Assembly: GCA_025267735.1 (NCBI GenBank)
Contig: CM046309.1
Span: 58,906,319-58,970,318, forward strand
Length of the DNA: 64,000 bases
Reading direction: 5' to 3'
Source: Mactra quadrangularis
Taxonomy: Eukaryota > Mollusca > Bivalvia > Venerida > Mactridae
Both the position numbers and the translations under genes were made by a program. The notes below the pieces were generated by a model. It worked only from the letters and a program-made list of their open reading frames with translations. It did not search any database and had not been told where the DNA came from. Positions 33,601 through 43,272 of the stretch are shown piece after piece; position 1 is the stretch's first letter; each line of letters opens with the position of its first letter.

Positions 33601-36600
33601 CGACCTTTCATGAATGAATAATCTCGGAAGGATTCGTGGGGGGTCTTCACTGGATTTTGGAGATTTTACTACCTACGCGAGGCGAAGCACGTAACGGTTA
33701 CGCAAAATAGTTCTTGTAGTTTACACACAGATCTTTGTCTAAACATATTTATTTGTTTTAAATTGAAGCAAATATTGTTCATCGGTATCATTGAACTGTG
33801 TAATTTTAAATTTACGGATTAAAAACGGAACTTCAATCATCGTCTAAACGATCATGAATTTGTTTACATAGTTTCAAAATGGCGCCTAACTATGTCCGAG
33901 GTTTTTCGTAGCGAATGGCCGAGGATGTTCCGAATGGAGATACAGTACACAAATATGGGGCCAAGTGGTCTTGAGTTTGAATCCTACTAAGAAGGCTGTT
34001 TATTTTCCTTAATGTTATGCTAGAAAAAGATTGGTTGCTTTATTGCACCTTCTTTGTAAATGGAAATTGATTGGCGCACCTCGTCAGATTGCTGATGACA
34101 TCTTTGACTAGTCGAGGTAAACATTATGATTATAGAGTGAAACAAACGTTTTGGTCCGAAATTTATTATCGAGATAAGGAAAAAGTCAAGAGAAAAAAAT
34201 CGAGATAAACATGCATTTTTCATATAGATACAGAAGGGAAAAAATCAGGACTTTCGATTTTCAATCGAGACAACGAAATATCGACTAAAGCGTAGTCGAG
34301 ATAATGCGAATTGACTGTATTAAGGGTCACTTGTCTGATGAGGTTATATATAGTTCATGATTGTAAAGTAGATTACAAAATATAAAATCATACTTTATTC
34401 TTTCTTCATTGCTGTAAAATTTGGGCTGTTTTATATATTCGTATTCATGGGTGGATCCAACGGGGGTCAGGGTGGTCCGCCCCCCCCCCTAGAATTTAGC
34501 AAATGTACATGTCCATTAGTGTAATTCTTGCTTGTAAGTCATTTTTAAGAAGTATGAAGCAATTTTTCTCGGTGCTTAACATAAATCTAATGGTTATGTA
34601 GTTTTTATTATCAATATGTTGCATTTTTTCTGCAAAATCTGTATAATGTGGTTGTGGTTCGAGGTTCGGACCCCCCATGAAAGTTCGGACCCTGCCCCCT
34701 AGAAAAAATCCTGGATCCGCCCCTGATATTATCAACCTAAATCTTACCTTGATACCAAATGGCTCCTTTAATCGTCATAGATAAATACGGATGTATCATG
34801 GTATTCCATAAAACACTATTATTAGCAGGTAAATGTGGACTGAAACATACAACATATGTCAGCAATGTAAGACAATTTATACTGAATAATTGTAGCTACA
34901 TAGACTATGGAGCCCTACAGTGATTTGGCCACCCCACAGTTCAATCAGATCTGTGGTATCGGCGCAATGGTTTTTTCATACTGTACCCACCAAAAGTTTG
35001 GAGACATTTTCGCTTTGTAGGCCAACTGAATAGCTTTTAACTAGAATATGATAACTGTTTATTATGAAATGCTTTCAACATTTGCTTTATTTTATTTTAT
35101 TTTTTTGGTTATCATTAAAATTATAACTTAGACTTCAAAAATAGCATAAAAGCATTGTTATGGAAAATAATTACAATAAACATGGTTTTGGAGGCTTTAC
35201 GATACGGATGCTGAATCTTATCAAATGTATTGCATTCACGCAATTTGTTTTCATTTTACCATAAAAAATACTTAAATATACTAAAAATAATGATTCTACA
35301 AAGATACCAGTAATCATCAAAATACAAGAATTATTGTAAATTTTTGGTGAGTACTGTATCTCCATCCAATAAAACTGACTACACATGTGTCACATGGAAT
35401 GAAAATATGCAGCCTGACCGGGACTCAAACTCAGGACCTCTCGCTTACAGGGTGAGTGCTCTCCCGACTGAGCTATCCGGCTAATTACATACCCTTCTTC
35501 CCATAATGTGAACAGGTAAGTGCCGTGACACATGTATTTCACTTTAGCTCTTAGTAAAGTTAGTTCATTATCTGGACTTTTTTTCAAAGATCCCAACGAA
35601 GTCAAGATAACAGGAATTGACTGCAGATATTTCCGGTAATTTTCTATTATTTTATACACAGCACTAAGTTCAACAATGCTCAATATCACACAACTTTTGT
35701 ACCTGGTTAAAACCAGGGACCAGGGGCTGATCCAGGATTTTTTTCTAGGGGGGGGGGGGGTCCAAACTTTCGAACCAAAACCACTTTATACACTTTCTTA
35801 AGAATAATGCAACATATTAATAATAAAAACTACATAACCATTAAATCTCGAGAAAAACTGCTTCATGCTACTTAAAAATGACTTAAAGTCAAGAAATACA
35901 CCTATGGACAGGTACATTTTGGAAATTCTAGGGGGGTCCGGACCCCCTGACCCCCCCCCCCCCCCGCTAGCCGCTAGATCCACCTATGTACACATATATA
36001 AAGGGTCCTTGTTTAAACCTTCAGATGCAATTATTTTGCAACTGACCGTCCAGACAGAAACACCTTTGTTTTGTTATTTGTTTATGAAGTCATTTTTTTA
36101 TTTATTAAAGTTTAAAAATCTCAAACATCTTACTCTGTGGGGTTTTTTTTGCTGTGTTGAAGGCTTGATATCTCTACCATGATAACATTCAGCTACCAGG
36201 GCCTTTTTTCAGTTTTTGCAGAAGGGGCCTGGGGTCTTTCTTTATATAGAACATTTGGGAAATTTTCATCGCAATTTCATAGATAAGGGAACAAAAAGTT
36301 AACGATGAACTCTAAATTTGGGGAAAACTGCATGATTTTAAAAAATTTCAGGAGGGGAAGGGGCCTGTAAATGGCCCCTGTTATTAAGGAAAAAAGGTCT
36401 GGCTACAGTTACTTACATGTTAGGTTTATTTGATGTACCTGGGCAAGCATTGATAGCATCAGGTGAACTCCATACTTCAATTCTTGTACCTCCCCAACTG
36501 GATTCTATCACACCAACAGGGTATCCTAAATGTTTCTGAAGATTTCTTCCAAACATAAAACACAGGGCAGAAAATTTGTCTATCAACCCTATAATATAAA

Positions 36601-39600
36601 AATAAAATTCCACTATTAGGAACATCAAAAATCTGTCACAAAAAATTATTCTAGCAGTTTAAAAAAAGTTGTGCGGAGGATTTGAAGCTAATGGTCAATT
36701 TTCACTAAATCAATATGGAATTTTCATAAAAAGAAAAGTACATGTATATAATTATTTTTTGTGCTACATGGCATCTTTTATATATTTGTCTTGATGGAGA
36801 AATCAATAAAACGCATGTGCTTGATAACCTTAACTGTATCAAGAGCACCGCTAGGCAGAGCATTATATGCCCGAAAGTGTTGTTTTTTAGTAATAGTGAC
36901 CTTGACCTTTGACCTCAAAATCAATAGGGGTCTTCTACCCTATATGGACAATCATCGTATGAAGTTTGAATATTGTGGACCAAATGGACCATAAGTTATG
37001 CTCCGGAAACTGTTTTCAGTTTTAAGGTAATAGTGACCTTGTCCTTTGACTTTGTGACCCCAAAATCAATAGGGGTCTTCTACCCGATATGGACAATCAT
37101 CCTATGACGTTTGAATATTGTGGGCCAAATGGACCATAAGTTATGCTCCGGAAACCAAATTGCTAACAGACGGACGGACGCCAGGGGGTATAACATAATA
37201 TGCCCGAAATTCTTTCGGGCATATAAAAAGTAAATGTTGTTGCTCATCTGACTACAGACCCTGAATTTGACATCATTAGACATTCTGTGGTAAAATGCAT
37301 ACTAATCAAGGATTGTCCACAAGACTGTAGTAAGTGCATTTAGCAAAAGAGCCAGTAACTATAGTCTTGCTGGCAACCCTCGATTTAGGCAACAGCTTAA
37401 TTTGTACTTTTCAAGGGGGAAATTGCGAGAACTTGCAGACAGGCCACTTTCAGAGTATTATGTATATTTTAAGTATTTGTACACAGTTTATTAATTGAAT
37501 ATTGTCAATAAAATATCTTTAATTAAACTTAAAATATGCTCGATGTTAGAATTAGTTTACATATCTACCTTCTATAGGGTAAATCCAAGGATGATTTATT
37601 TGCACATCATCGACTGTTGTGTTAGATTGTACTAACTTAGAAAACAACATACGTACATCTCTATATGATACAGAGTCATGGATTTCTGCTGCACTGTCAT
37701 TTACCTGAATGAAAAATAATGTAAATATATAATGACCGAGTAATTGAAAAAAAATAATTCAATTTAAAATCAAAGTCATCTATCCTGATTCGTATTTTTA
37801 CTGTCTGGAATACTTTAAATCTGACACTGTCCACTGAAATCATTCTATACATAGAGGATGTTTGCTAATGAGATGCACAACACATCTGGTTCATTAATTG
37901 TTTGGTTTTAATGTGTCTGAAGGGAGTTTAGAAATAATTGGGCTTGTCATACAAACAACTTGTTTGAAACTACAATTAATATACTGACCAAACTATTTGA
38001 AAATTCTGTATCTGTAAGTCTGTTAGATTCTAAATTGTTAGATGTTAGATTGATAGAGTCTAAAATTAGGGTAGATATATTTGTTTGCAAAGTGAAACAT
38101 TCACAAGTAAATTTCTCTCTCAATGAAATTCATAATGCCACTTTTTGGATTCCATTTTAATTTCAATATTCTTAACACACAACTCTGGCGTGCTTGGCCA
38201 GCATATTACCTGAGACATCATGAAATCCATATTACTTTGACCAGAACACAACCAAACATCACCAAACATTACATCAGACAAAGATACACTTCCTTCACTT
38301 GAACTGATCTTTATTTCAAATGGTCCAGGTTTACTCTCTGCTGGTAACTTCACTTTCCATACAACTCCTGTAATAAATCAAAGAACTGAAGCCACTGAAT
38401 TTGTTTGGTTTGTGAATTTCTGTTTTGTTTGTTTGTTTGTTTTGTTGGGTTTAACGCCGTAGCAACACATTGTATAGGTCATATGACAGAGGTCAGTCAA
38501 CCTACTCACTCCTGCTGGAAAGGCTAAATCTCTAGATTAAGCTGTAACCAACTACTAAGCACATACTTTCGTCAGTGACTGACAACTGCCCTACATAATT
38601 AAAAACCATTGGTAGGAGGGAGAATGGACGTAGAAATAATTTCATGACCAAGCTCCACGAAAGTATACCTCGCCCAGGAATCTAACCCACGACCTCCTGA
38701 TAAGTAGGCATACATGCTACCAACTGAGCTAGCTGGGCGGCTTGAATTTCTGTTTTACTCACCATCTTAGGCTTCAATAATTATTATTTGGTAATGAATA
38801 TACAAATATTGTACATAACAACAGTTAAAGAATAAGCAAAGTGCAACTAAAAGGTGGAAAAGGATAGTAAAGTGAGGCTATTTGTACTTCGCAGGCTTAT
38901 CGCAAAACAGTCATGACTCAATCTTTTCTTAATTAAGTTACGACCATTAAGCAGTGACTCCTCAAATTGTATGTACCCTAACAATAAAAGTCATGCAAGT
39001 ATTTTGTTGGGAAAATAGCCTAGATCTCACTGAACCCAACCTTTTACAGGGTTTGTACAGAATTTTAGTGACAAAATTCAAGCACTTTTCAAGGACAAAA
39101 GTGCCAAATTCAAGGACTATTATTCATTATATTTTATGTGACTGATTAAATGTAATATTCTTCGTCCCTAACTTTTCAGTCTATCTCCTTTCATTTTCCA
39201 GCCTAAAATTAAAATTAGTTATAATATTCAAGCACTATTGGACCAAAAATAAGCACTTTTCAAGCACTTTTCAATGTTGCAAATGAAAATAAGCACTTTG
39301 AAGCATTCAAAATCGGTTTTAAGCACTTTTCAAGGTAGACCTTAGAATTGAAGCACTTTTCAAGGTCTGTACGAACCCTGTTTTAGAAAATGTCCAAGAA
39401 CAAACCACTGCCTGTAGCTGACAGCTGCCCTGTTTTGGATTTGAAATCTAGTGCTCTATTCATCTCACGCCAAAGTCATGAATTGTTGGATAATAAAATA
39501 CATCATACTTCATACCTAGGCTAGGATCTTGTACTACAGTAGTCTCAGCCACTTGTATTCCATTCATTAATACAGTAACTCTATCATTGATGACTGTAGC

Positions 39601-40487
39601 ATAACCCCACAAGATAGCACGTTCTGGTGCACGTTGTAATACCATGTGGTTACCATAGGAATGAGGTAAACGTAAACTGCTGTATACAACTGAAATGCAA
39701 ATGGACATGTATAACAAAGTTATATGACATCAAACCATTTATTGAAAACTAACGACATTTTTTTCGTAAAATATTTGAAACAGCCAAGTTACACTTTTCA
39801 GAACATTTTAAATTGATGGTCTGCATTGCGGAATAGTCTTAAATACACAAAAATGTACATGTTTTATTCACATTATTTTCAAATTAAACTTTTGATAACT
39901 TCATAAAAAGTGGTCAAAAATCGCATGATTTTGTACTAGGTGATCTTTATAGCAAAACAATACTGCATTGTTAATTGCATAAGGAAGAATGCAGCGAAAC
40001 AATACTGCATTGTTAATTGCATAAGGAAGAATGCAGCGAAACAATACTGCATTGTTAATTGCATAAGGAAGAATGCAGCAAAACAATACTGCATTGTTAA
40101 TTGCATAAGAATGCTTAATTTCAGTCAGCATAGTAAGTAAATTGTCTTTTAAATTCTTTGGGCAAGAAATTAACCAGAGATCATTTTATTTCAACAAGGA
40201 GCAAACAGATACCCCAAAGTGTGGTATAATTGTGTCCTGGCAACACCTCAGCAGCACAAAAATGTAGCCACCAGTAGCTTGATGACAAATATGTTCCCTT
40301 CCCAGCTCAGTGAAACATTCAAAACTGATGTTCTGGATAGTGAGTAGATGACAAGATGCTAATAGTTTTTAAGCCCTAAGTTTAAGTGTATCAGCATGGA
40401 AAATAGACTATAAAATGCTGTATTAGCAAACTTACCATCTTGAGACAGGAATAATGCCAGTAAAGCATTTACAACAAATTTCTCCAT
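27652..40487 (-). CDS. SIAE: Sialate O-acetylesterase, complete twelve-exon gene
   Basis: The enzyme removes O-acetyl groups from sialic acids in the lysosome or secretory pathway. Coding exons, in transcript order, are 40487-40436, 39689-39516, 38367-38210, 37704-37569, 36588-36417, 34839-34748, 33423-33293, 32222-32068, 31178-31087, 30556-30450, 29469-29342 and 27781-27652. Phases agree throughout, giving 508 residues and TAG; human SIAE has 523. A signal peptide lies at residues 1-17. The SGNH-type nucleophile block SGQSNM is at 117-122 (Ser120). IESSWGGTRIEVW, KGAIWYQGESN and SIHPRYKQDIAERLALGARN (His359) follow. The C-terminal part has GFEVCCKGQTCGDW and NCPLYSWTSALPVPPF. No frame damage was found. 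Introns 1-11 carry numerous MITEs, SINEs and minisatellites. Intron 10 has a tandem 105-bp array beside exon 11. The last exon is short and easily missed because a SINE-free 1.5-kb intron full of MITEs precedes it. Confidence 0.95.
27986..28463. mobile_element. MITE with GGGCGCGTTGCCTAA ends and YY1-like motifs (SIAE intron 11)
   Basis: The left end GGGGCGCGTTGCCTAACGAT is mirrored at the right by ATTTACTTAGGCAGCGCACC, with subterminal inverted TCGCTACG / CGTAGCGA repeats. Inside, CCAAGATGGCGGC (about 28089) and GCAGCCATTTTG (about 28311) resemble YY1 binding sites in opposite orientation. Confidence 0.55.
28547..28773. mobile_element. MITE family D, copy 1, TTA target (SIAE intron 11)
   Basis: Arms are GGCCACAACAAGTTGATCAT and the mirror ATGATCAATTTGTTGTGGCC. 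TTA lies directly at both edges, the 3-bp target type of PIF/Harbinger elements. Internally GCGAGCGAGCGAAG and GGGCGAGCGAGG are conserved. Copies also lie at 41284, 42248 and 58506. Confidence 0.65.
29480..30035. repeat. Tandem 105-bp repeat, about 4.5 units, in SIAE intron 10
   Basis: The unit contains GATAGCTGGTTACAATTTGG, ACCAATGAGAGCATGCCTGA and CTCCTGGTATAGGCATTTCA. Unit starts are spaced exactly 105 bases (markers at 29561, 29666, 29771, 29876, 29981). Because 105 is a multiple of three and no stop falls in one frame, open frames of 139 (-) and 162 (+) codons appear; they are by-products. The outermost unit merges into the sequence just upstream of the acceptor of exon 11, so the array seems to have grown from the intron's 3' end. 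Confidence 0.85.
30210..30382 (-). mobile_element. tRNA-derived SINE type 3, copy 1 (SIAE intron 10)
   Basis: Read on -, the tRNA-like head AGCAGCAGTCCAATGGTGGG with B box GGTTTGAAACC is followed by GGGGGCACTGCTAATTTCCT and TTGAGCAAGAAATTAACC. Related copies lie at 31775 (+), 49430 (-) and 50280 (-, diverged). Confidence 0.55.
30762..31060 (-). mobile_element. tRNA-derived SINE type 1, diverged copy (SIAE intron 9)
   Basis: The tail (TTTTGGTTGGGTTTATTGCC on +) and body (AGTGACAACTGTCCTACTCT) match type 1. The tRNA-like head is not recognisable. Confidence 0.45.
31322..31560. mobile_element. MITE with TGATACCCCCGC ends (SIAE intron 8)
   Basis: Left AGTGATACCCCCGCCAAAAT is mirrored by CTTCGAAGCGGGGGTATAAT at the right. 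ACGGACGGACGCACGGAC lies near the right end. It has no coding capacity; the two minus frames across it are by-products. Confidence 0.5.
31775..31985 (+). mobile_element. tRNA-derived SINE type 3, copy 2 (SIAE intron 8)
   Basis: The head AGCAGTGGTCCATTGATAGG with B box CGGCTTCGACCCC is followed by GGGGCCCTGCTAATTTCCTT and GGGCAAGAAATTAATC. It runs opposite to the gene. Confidence 0.55.
32318..32815. mobile_element. MITE family E with poly-G/poly-C flanks, copy 1 (SIAE intron 7)
   Basis: Left GGGAGGATCCA followed by a long G run and right CCCCCC...GGAAATCTTGGATCTGCC form imperfect inverted ends. The family consensus reads like GGCGGATCCAGGATTTTT. Other copies lie at 34446, 35725, 48525, 62800 and 63300 (partial). 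Confidence 0.5.
32914..33226 (+). mobile_element. tRNA-derived SINE type 1, near full-length (SIAE intron 7)
   Basis: The head GTCCAGCTAGCTCAGTTGGT with GTATTGATTCCC as B box is followed by the conserved body with CAGTTGTCAGTCATTGACC. The tail is GGTTTAACCCAACAAACAAC. It is on the strand opposite to SIAE. Confidence 0.65.
33586..33936. mobile_element. Palindromic MITE family B, long subfamily, copy 1 (SIAE intron 6)
   Basis: It starts CATTCGGAACACCCTCGACC and ends GAATGGCCGAGG...CCGAATG. AGATACAG occurs on both sides as a target duplication. It shares GCACGTAACGGTTACGC and GATCTTTGTCTAAACATA with the copy at 47851. Confidence 0.65.
34446..34727. mobile_element. MITE family E, copy 2 (SIAE intron 6)
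   Basis: GGGTGGATCCAACGGGGGTC at the left is mirrored by AAATCCTGGATCCGCCCCTG at the right. The interior AAGTATGAAGCAATTTTTCT and ATAATGTGGTTGTGGTTC are shared family-wide. Confidence 0.6.
34979..35360. mobile_element. mariner-like MITE, full copy (SIAE intron 5)
   Basis: It starts CTGTACCCACCAAAAGTTTG and ends CAAATTTTTGGTGAGTACTG-type sequence, with TA on both sides. Terminal sequence and TA target fit Tc1/mariner. No transposase frame remains. Confidence 0.6.
35398..35486 (-). tRNA. tRNA-like sequence, probably SINE-derived (degenerate)
   Basis: Read on -, GCCGGATAGCTCAGTCGGGA opens a good acceptor and D arm. The anticodon stem has a mismatch, the loop lacks T at position 33 (CCTGTAA), and the T arm GAGTTTGAGTCCC is imperfect. 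It is the most tRNA-like piece in the window, but it lies in SIAE intron 5 and is more likely a SINE head than a working gene. Confidence 0.3.
35725..35990. mobile_element. MITE family E, copy 3, with G13 and C15 runs (SIAE intron 5)
   Basis: CAGGGGCTGATCCAGGATTT at the left, followed by 13 G (35748-35760). A run of 15 C (35951-35965) lies before CGCTAGATCCACC at the right. The two homopolymers can pair as part of the inverted ends. Confidence 0.6.
36195..36410. mobile_element. Short MITE with CCAGGGCCTTTTTTC ends (SIAE intron 5)
   Basis: Left CCAGGGCCTTTTTTCAGTTT is mirrored by AAGGAAAAAAGGTCTGG at the right, with AGGGGCCTGG / GGGGCCTGTAAATGGCCCCT inside. It ends a few bases from the donor of exon 5. 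Confidence 0.45.
36857..37228. mobile_element. MITE with TTATATGCCCGAAA ends and two internal repeats (SIAE intron 4)
   Basis: The left arm ATTATATGCCCGAAAGTG is mirrored by ATTCTTTCGGGCATATAA. Inside, a block with TAGTGACCTTG, CAAAATCAATAGGGGTCTTC and GGACCATAAGTTATGCTCCG occurs twice (about 36890-37008 and 37027-37150). ACGGACGGACGCCAGGGGG follows. Confidence 0.6.
38412..38744 (-). mobile_element. tRNA-derived SINE type 1, full copy (SIAE intron 2)
   Basis: This is the most complete copy. On -, head GCCGCCCAGCTAGCTCAGTT with B box GGGTTAGATTCC; body; tail GGCGTTAAACCCAACAAAAC. It is in the same orientation as SIAE, so it would be transcribed in the intron. Confidence 0.65.
39050..39380. 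mobile_element. MITE with CAGGGTTCGTACAGA ends (SIAE intron 2)
   Basis: CAGGGTTTGTACAGAATTTT at the left is mirrored by CAAGGTCTGTACGAACCCTG at the right. AAGCACTTTTCAAGG is repeated many times in the interior. CAGGG ends suggest a hAT relative; a clear 8-base duplication was not found. Confidence 0.55.
39944..40122. repeat. 42-bp tandem repeat, about 4 units (SIAE intron 1)
   Basis: The unit is AACAATACTGCATTGTTAAT then TGCATAAGGAAGAATGCAGC. The length is a multiple of three, so frames on both strands stay open; they are not genes. Confidence 0.8.
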
Positions 40488-40675
40488 AGTTAAACAATGT
40501 ACTATAAGTCTAAACTAATCGTAATAGAAATTACATAAGACCTACTGTCCATGGTAAAGTAAAAGATAGTATCTAATCTCGACATACTTTCTTGTGTTAG
40601 TTTCAGTGTGAACTTACTCGGTTCATTAATAATATTTAAGGTTGAATTCCACTAATACCAATTTACAGCCAATAA
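40488..40675 (-). promoter_or_regulatory. SIAE upstream region
   Basis: The start codon at 40487 is the only in-frame ATG giving a signal peptide. About 190 bases separate it from the family C MITE at 40676, so any proximal promoter is short or overlaps the MITE. No TATA box is obvious. Confidence 0.3.
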
Positions 40676-41044
40676 TTAGGGACTTCAGTCAGTTATCTTT
40701 CCCTGATAAAATCTGAAGCAATCCAATTGGTAAGTAGGTCCTTACAATTGGAATCCTCGGATTTCATCATTGAATTCCTATGTAAGGGTAACAAAATATT
40801 TCATCTAATATATTTCTTGTTAATGAAGATATTAACAGAAGTGATGGAATTCAGATAGTTCTTTAACTTAAAAATAATTAGCTTGAATTTTAAACAAATT
40901 TAATGATATACAAAAAAGTTATTTAAGATTAAATTTTGAAAATTAACATTGAAAAGTAAGGGTAAAATCCGAGTAATCCAACAAATTAGACCTACCTATT
41001 TTGAAGAGTATTCAAGGGGAAATAACTGACTAAAGTTCCTAATT
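40676..41044. mobile_element. MITE family C, copy 2 (SIAE upstream)
   Basis: Ends are TTAGGGACTTCAGTCAGTTA and ACTGACTAAAGTTCCTAATT. It is intact and lies immediately upstream of SIAE. Confidence 0.65.
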
Positions 41045-41283
41045 GATATCATTAAAAGTCTGATACATTGAAATCTTTAGAAATAGGATGATCTAGATGC
41101 CAGTTTGTCTGAAAAATGTCAGTGGCTGCCAACATAATTTTGCATTCCATCGAAGTACAAAAGGGCCATAATTCATGCAACCTGTTATTTATCCTTCAAG
41201 GGTAAACCAGTAGACATGTGTGATATTTCAAGTGAATCTCTTCAATAGATGCAAAAATAAAATATTGAAAAAGTATAAACAAT

Positions 41284-41502
41284 ATTAGGCCACAACAAAT
41301 TGATCATATGTTCTATGGATTCGCTCGCACCTTAATTTTGACGATTTTTACAAAAAAAATATTTTTATTTCCTCGCTCGCTCATTAAAGTTTGGTCAAAC
41401 CACTATATAAAGCAAGTGAATAAAGACTTTTTTTTCTTCACTCGCCCCATTTTTTTTCCAGAAAAATCCGTAGAAAATATGATCAACTTGTTGTGGCCTT
41501 AG
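41284..41502. mobile_element. MITE family D, copy 2
   Basis: TTA, GGCCACAACAAATTGATCAT ... ATGATCAACTTGTTGTGGCC, TTA. Same structure as the copy at 28547, in inverse orientation. Confidence 0.65.
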
Positions 41503-41734
41503 CATAATATTGCATTAATCAAGAAACAAAGTTTTGTATAAGAAAGGGTAAACCTTAATTAAACAAACTTTTGGCAATCTGTATATAAGACCTTACAATT
41601 CAACTTTTGAACTAATCAGTGACCTCTGAACAAGAACTGGTGAAAACTACCACTTACAATGTCCTTCCTTCAGTGACAACATAGTGGAAGAAAGAGTAAA
41701 AGAGTATAACTACAAGAATCTCAGATTCATGGTT

Positions 41735-42010
41735 GTTATATTTATTTATTTGAGTTAATGCCGTATCAACACAATTTAGGTCATTTCACGGCGTCCAGCG
41801 CACCTAACCTAGCTTTCCTGGACCATTGTCTATAACCAGTGCTCACCTACCCTTCCACAAGGCTGGAAACTTCTCCATATTATCTAATCAATGGAGGAAA
41901 ATCGACATTATTGTCAAATTTTCATGGAAGGGTATAACATCCCCGGGTGGGATTCGAACCCGCAACCCCTCGGGCATGAGTATCCAAATCCCGGCGCGCT
42001 ACCAACTGAA
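41735..42010 (-). mobile_element. tRNA-derived SINE type 2
   Basis: On -, a decayed head around GTTGGTAGCGCGCCGGGATT with B box GGGTTCGAATCCC, body, and tail TTGTGTTGATACGGCATTAA. It is the best-preserved type 2 head in the window. Confidence 0.65.
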
Positions 42011-42247
42011 AAATCAAATAGTATAGAAGGGAATAAAATAATGAGACTTTTTTAAGTAAAATAATTTATTACAAGACAAAGTGAATAATATTTTAATGAG
42101 TTGAGTAAGAACATATTATGACTTTCGTTGTAAATATGTACTCAAAGCAACATTTATAACCTTGGTTTAAATCATTTATTAACAAATTACTATTTGGTTA
42201 TGTACAGCAGGTAGCTTACCTAACCAACTAATTGCTACAATTTTCCT

Positions 42248-42461
42248 TTAGGCCACAACAAATTGATCATATGTTCTATGGATTCGCTTGCAACTTAATT
42301 TTAACAGTTTTTACAAAAAATATATTTTTATTTCCTAGCTCGCTCATAAAAATTTGGTCAAAGCACTATATAAAGCAACTGAATTAAGTTTTTTTTTCTT
42401 CGCTCGCCCCATTTTTTTCTGGAAAATCCGTAGAACATATCATCAACTTGTTGTGGCCTAA
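42248..42461. mobile_element. MITE family D, copy 3
   Basis: GGCCACAACAAATTGATCAT ... ATCATCAACTTGTTGTGGCC, 746 bases from copy 2 and in the same orientation. TTA at the left edge, TAA at the right. Confidence 0.6.
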
Positions 42462-42539
42462 TACCAGTGTTTGCTTAAGTGTCTAATGATTACCAGTCTA
42501 ATCAGGCAAACCTGTCTATATCTGAACCCCTAGATTAAA

Positions 42540-42730
42540 TAGTTTTAGCTAAAACTCGTCCGGTTTCGGGAATGCAGGGGTTTCCGGAATAGAGGGTGTT
42601 TTTGTTATATAAATATAGAGGAGAAATTTTCAGGACCTGAAGAAAATTCCAGTTTGGAGAGAATTTCGGTTTGGAGAAAATTCCGGTTTAGAGGGTTTCC
42701 AGTTTAGAGGGGTTCCATTGTACCTCTAAA
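42540..42730. repeat. Short diverged repeats of GGTTTAGAGGGTTTCC type
   Basis: CCGGTTTCGGGAATGCAGGG, GAATAGAGGGTG, CAGTTTGGAGAGAATTTCGG and CCGGTTTAGAGGGTTTCC are imperfect repeats of about 20 bases. Probably the end of a DNA transposon. Confidence 0.4.
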
Positions 42731-42769
42731 CTTGGTAAAGGAACAAATATAAACCAGTTATAATAATAT

Positions 42770-42797
42770 ATACATACATACATACATACATACATTT
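42770..42797. repeat. (ATAC)n microsatellite
   Basis: About seven ACAT/ATAC units. Confidence 0.8.
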
Positions 42798-43272
42798 CTA
42801 AAATGACTTATGTGAATTGCTGGTTAAGTTCTGTATAAAAGTTAGTTAGCCTAGGGAGTTTAATACATTTTGCATGGACATGATATAAAAAAGTCCTGAG
42901 ATATTCTGCAGACTAGAAAGGGCAGAAAACATTCTGCAGGTGGTGGTTTGTAAATTTAAGCAACATATGTAAAAATCTGCAATACAAAAGTCAAATATTT
43001 AAGATACATATTCACACATGAGAATTAGAGATTAATCAGTTATCTTTTTGAGCATTTTATAACAACAAATATCATTTATATATAAAACATTTGGTCCCAA
43101 CACATTCTATAATAAAAACAAAACAACAATAAAAAACATGTAGGCCTAAATCAAAATTGCAAATTCTTGATAGACCCTTGTAAACACTGCAATATGTAAA
43201 CACAGCAATATATCATACAACTAATTACTAATACCTGTCTTAAAACATCCCCACACACTTACAAGCATACAA

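Noticed and set aside
35390..35689. 99-codon minus frame
   Set aside because: Covers the tRNA-like sequence and its flank inside an SIAE intron.
39901..40140. Frames of 66 and 76 codons on both strands
   Set aside because: By-products of a 42-bp tandem repeat in SIAE intron 1.
41940..42010. Possible tRNA gene on -
   Set aside because: Same reason: it is the head of a SINE type 2 copy.
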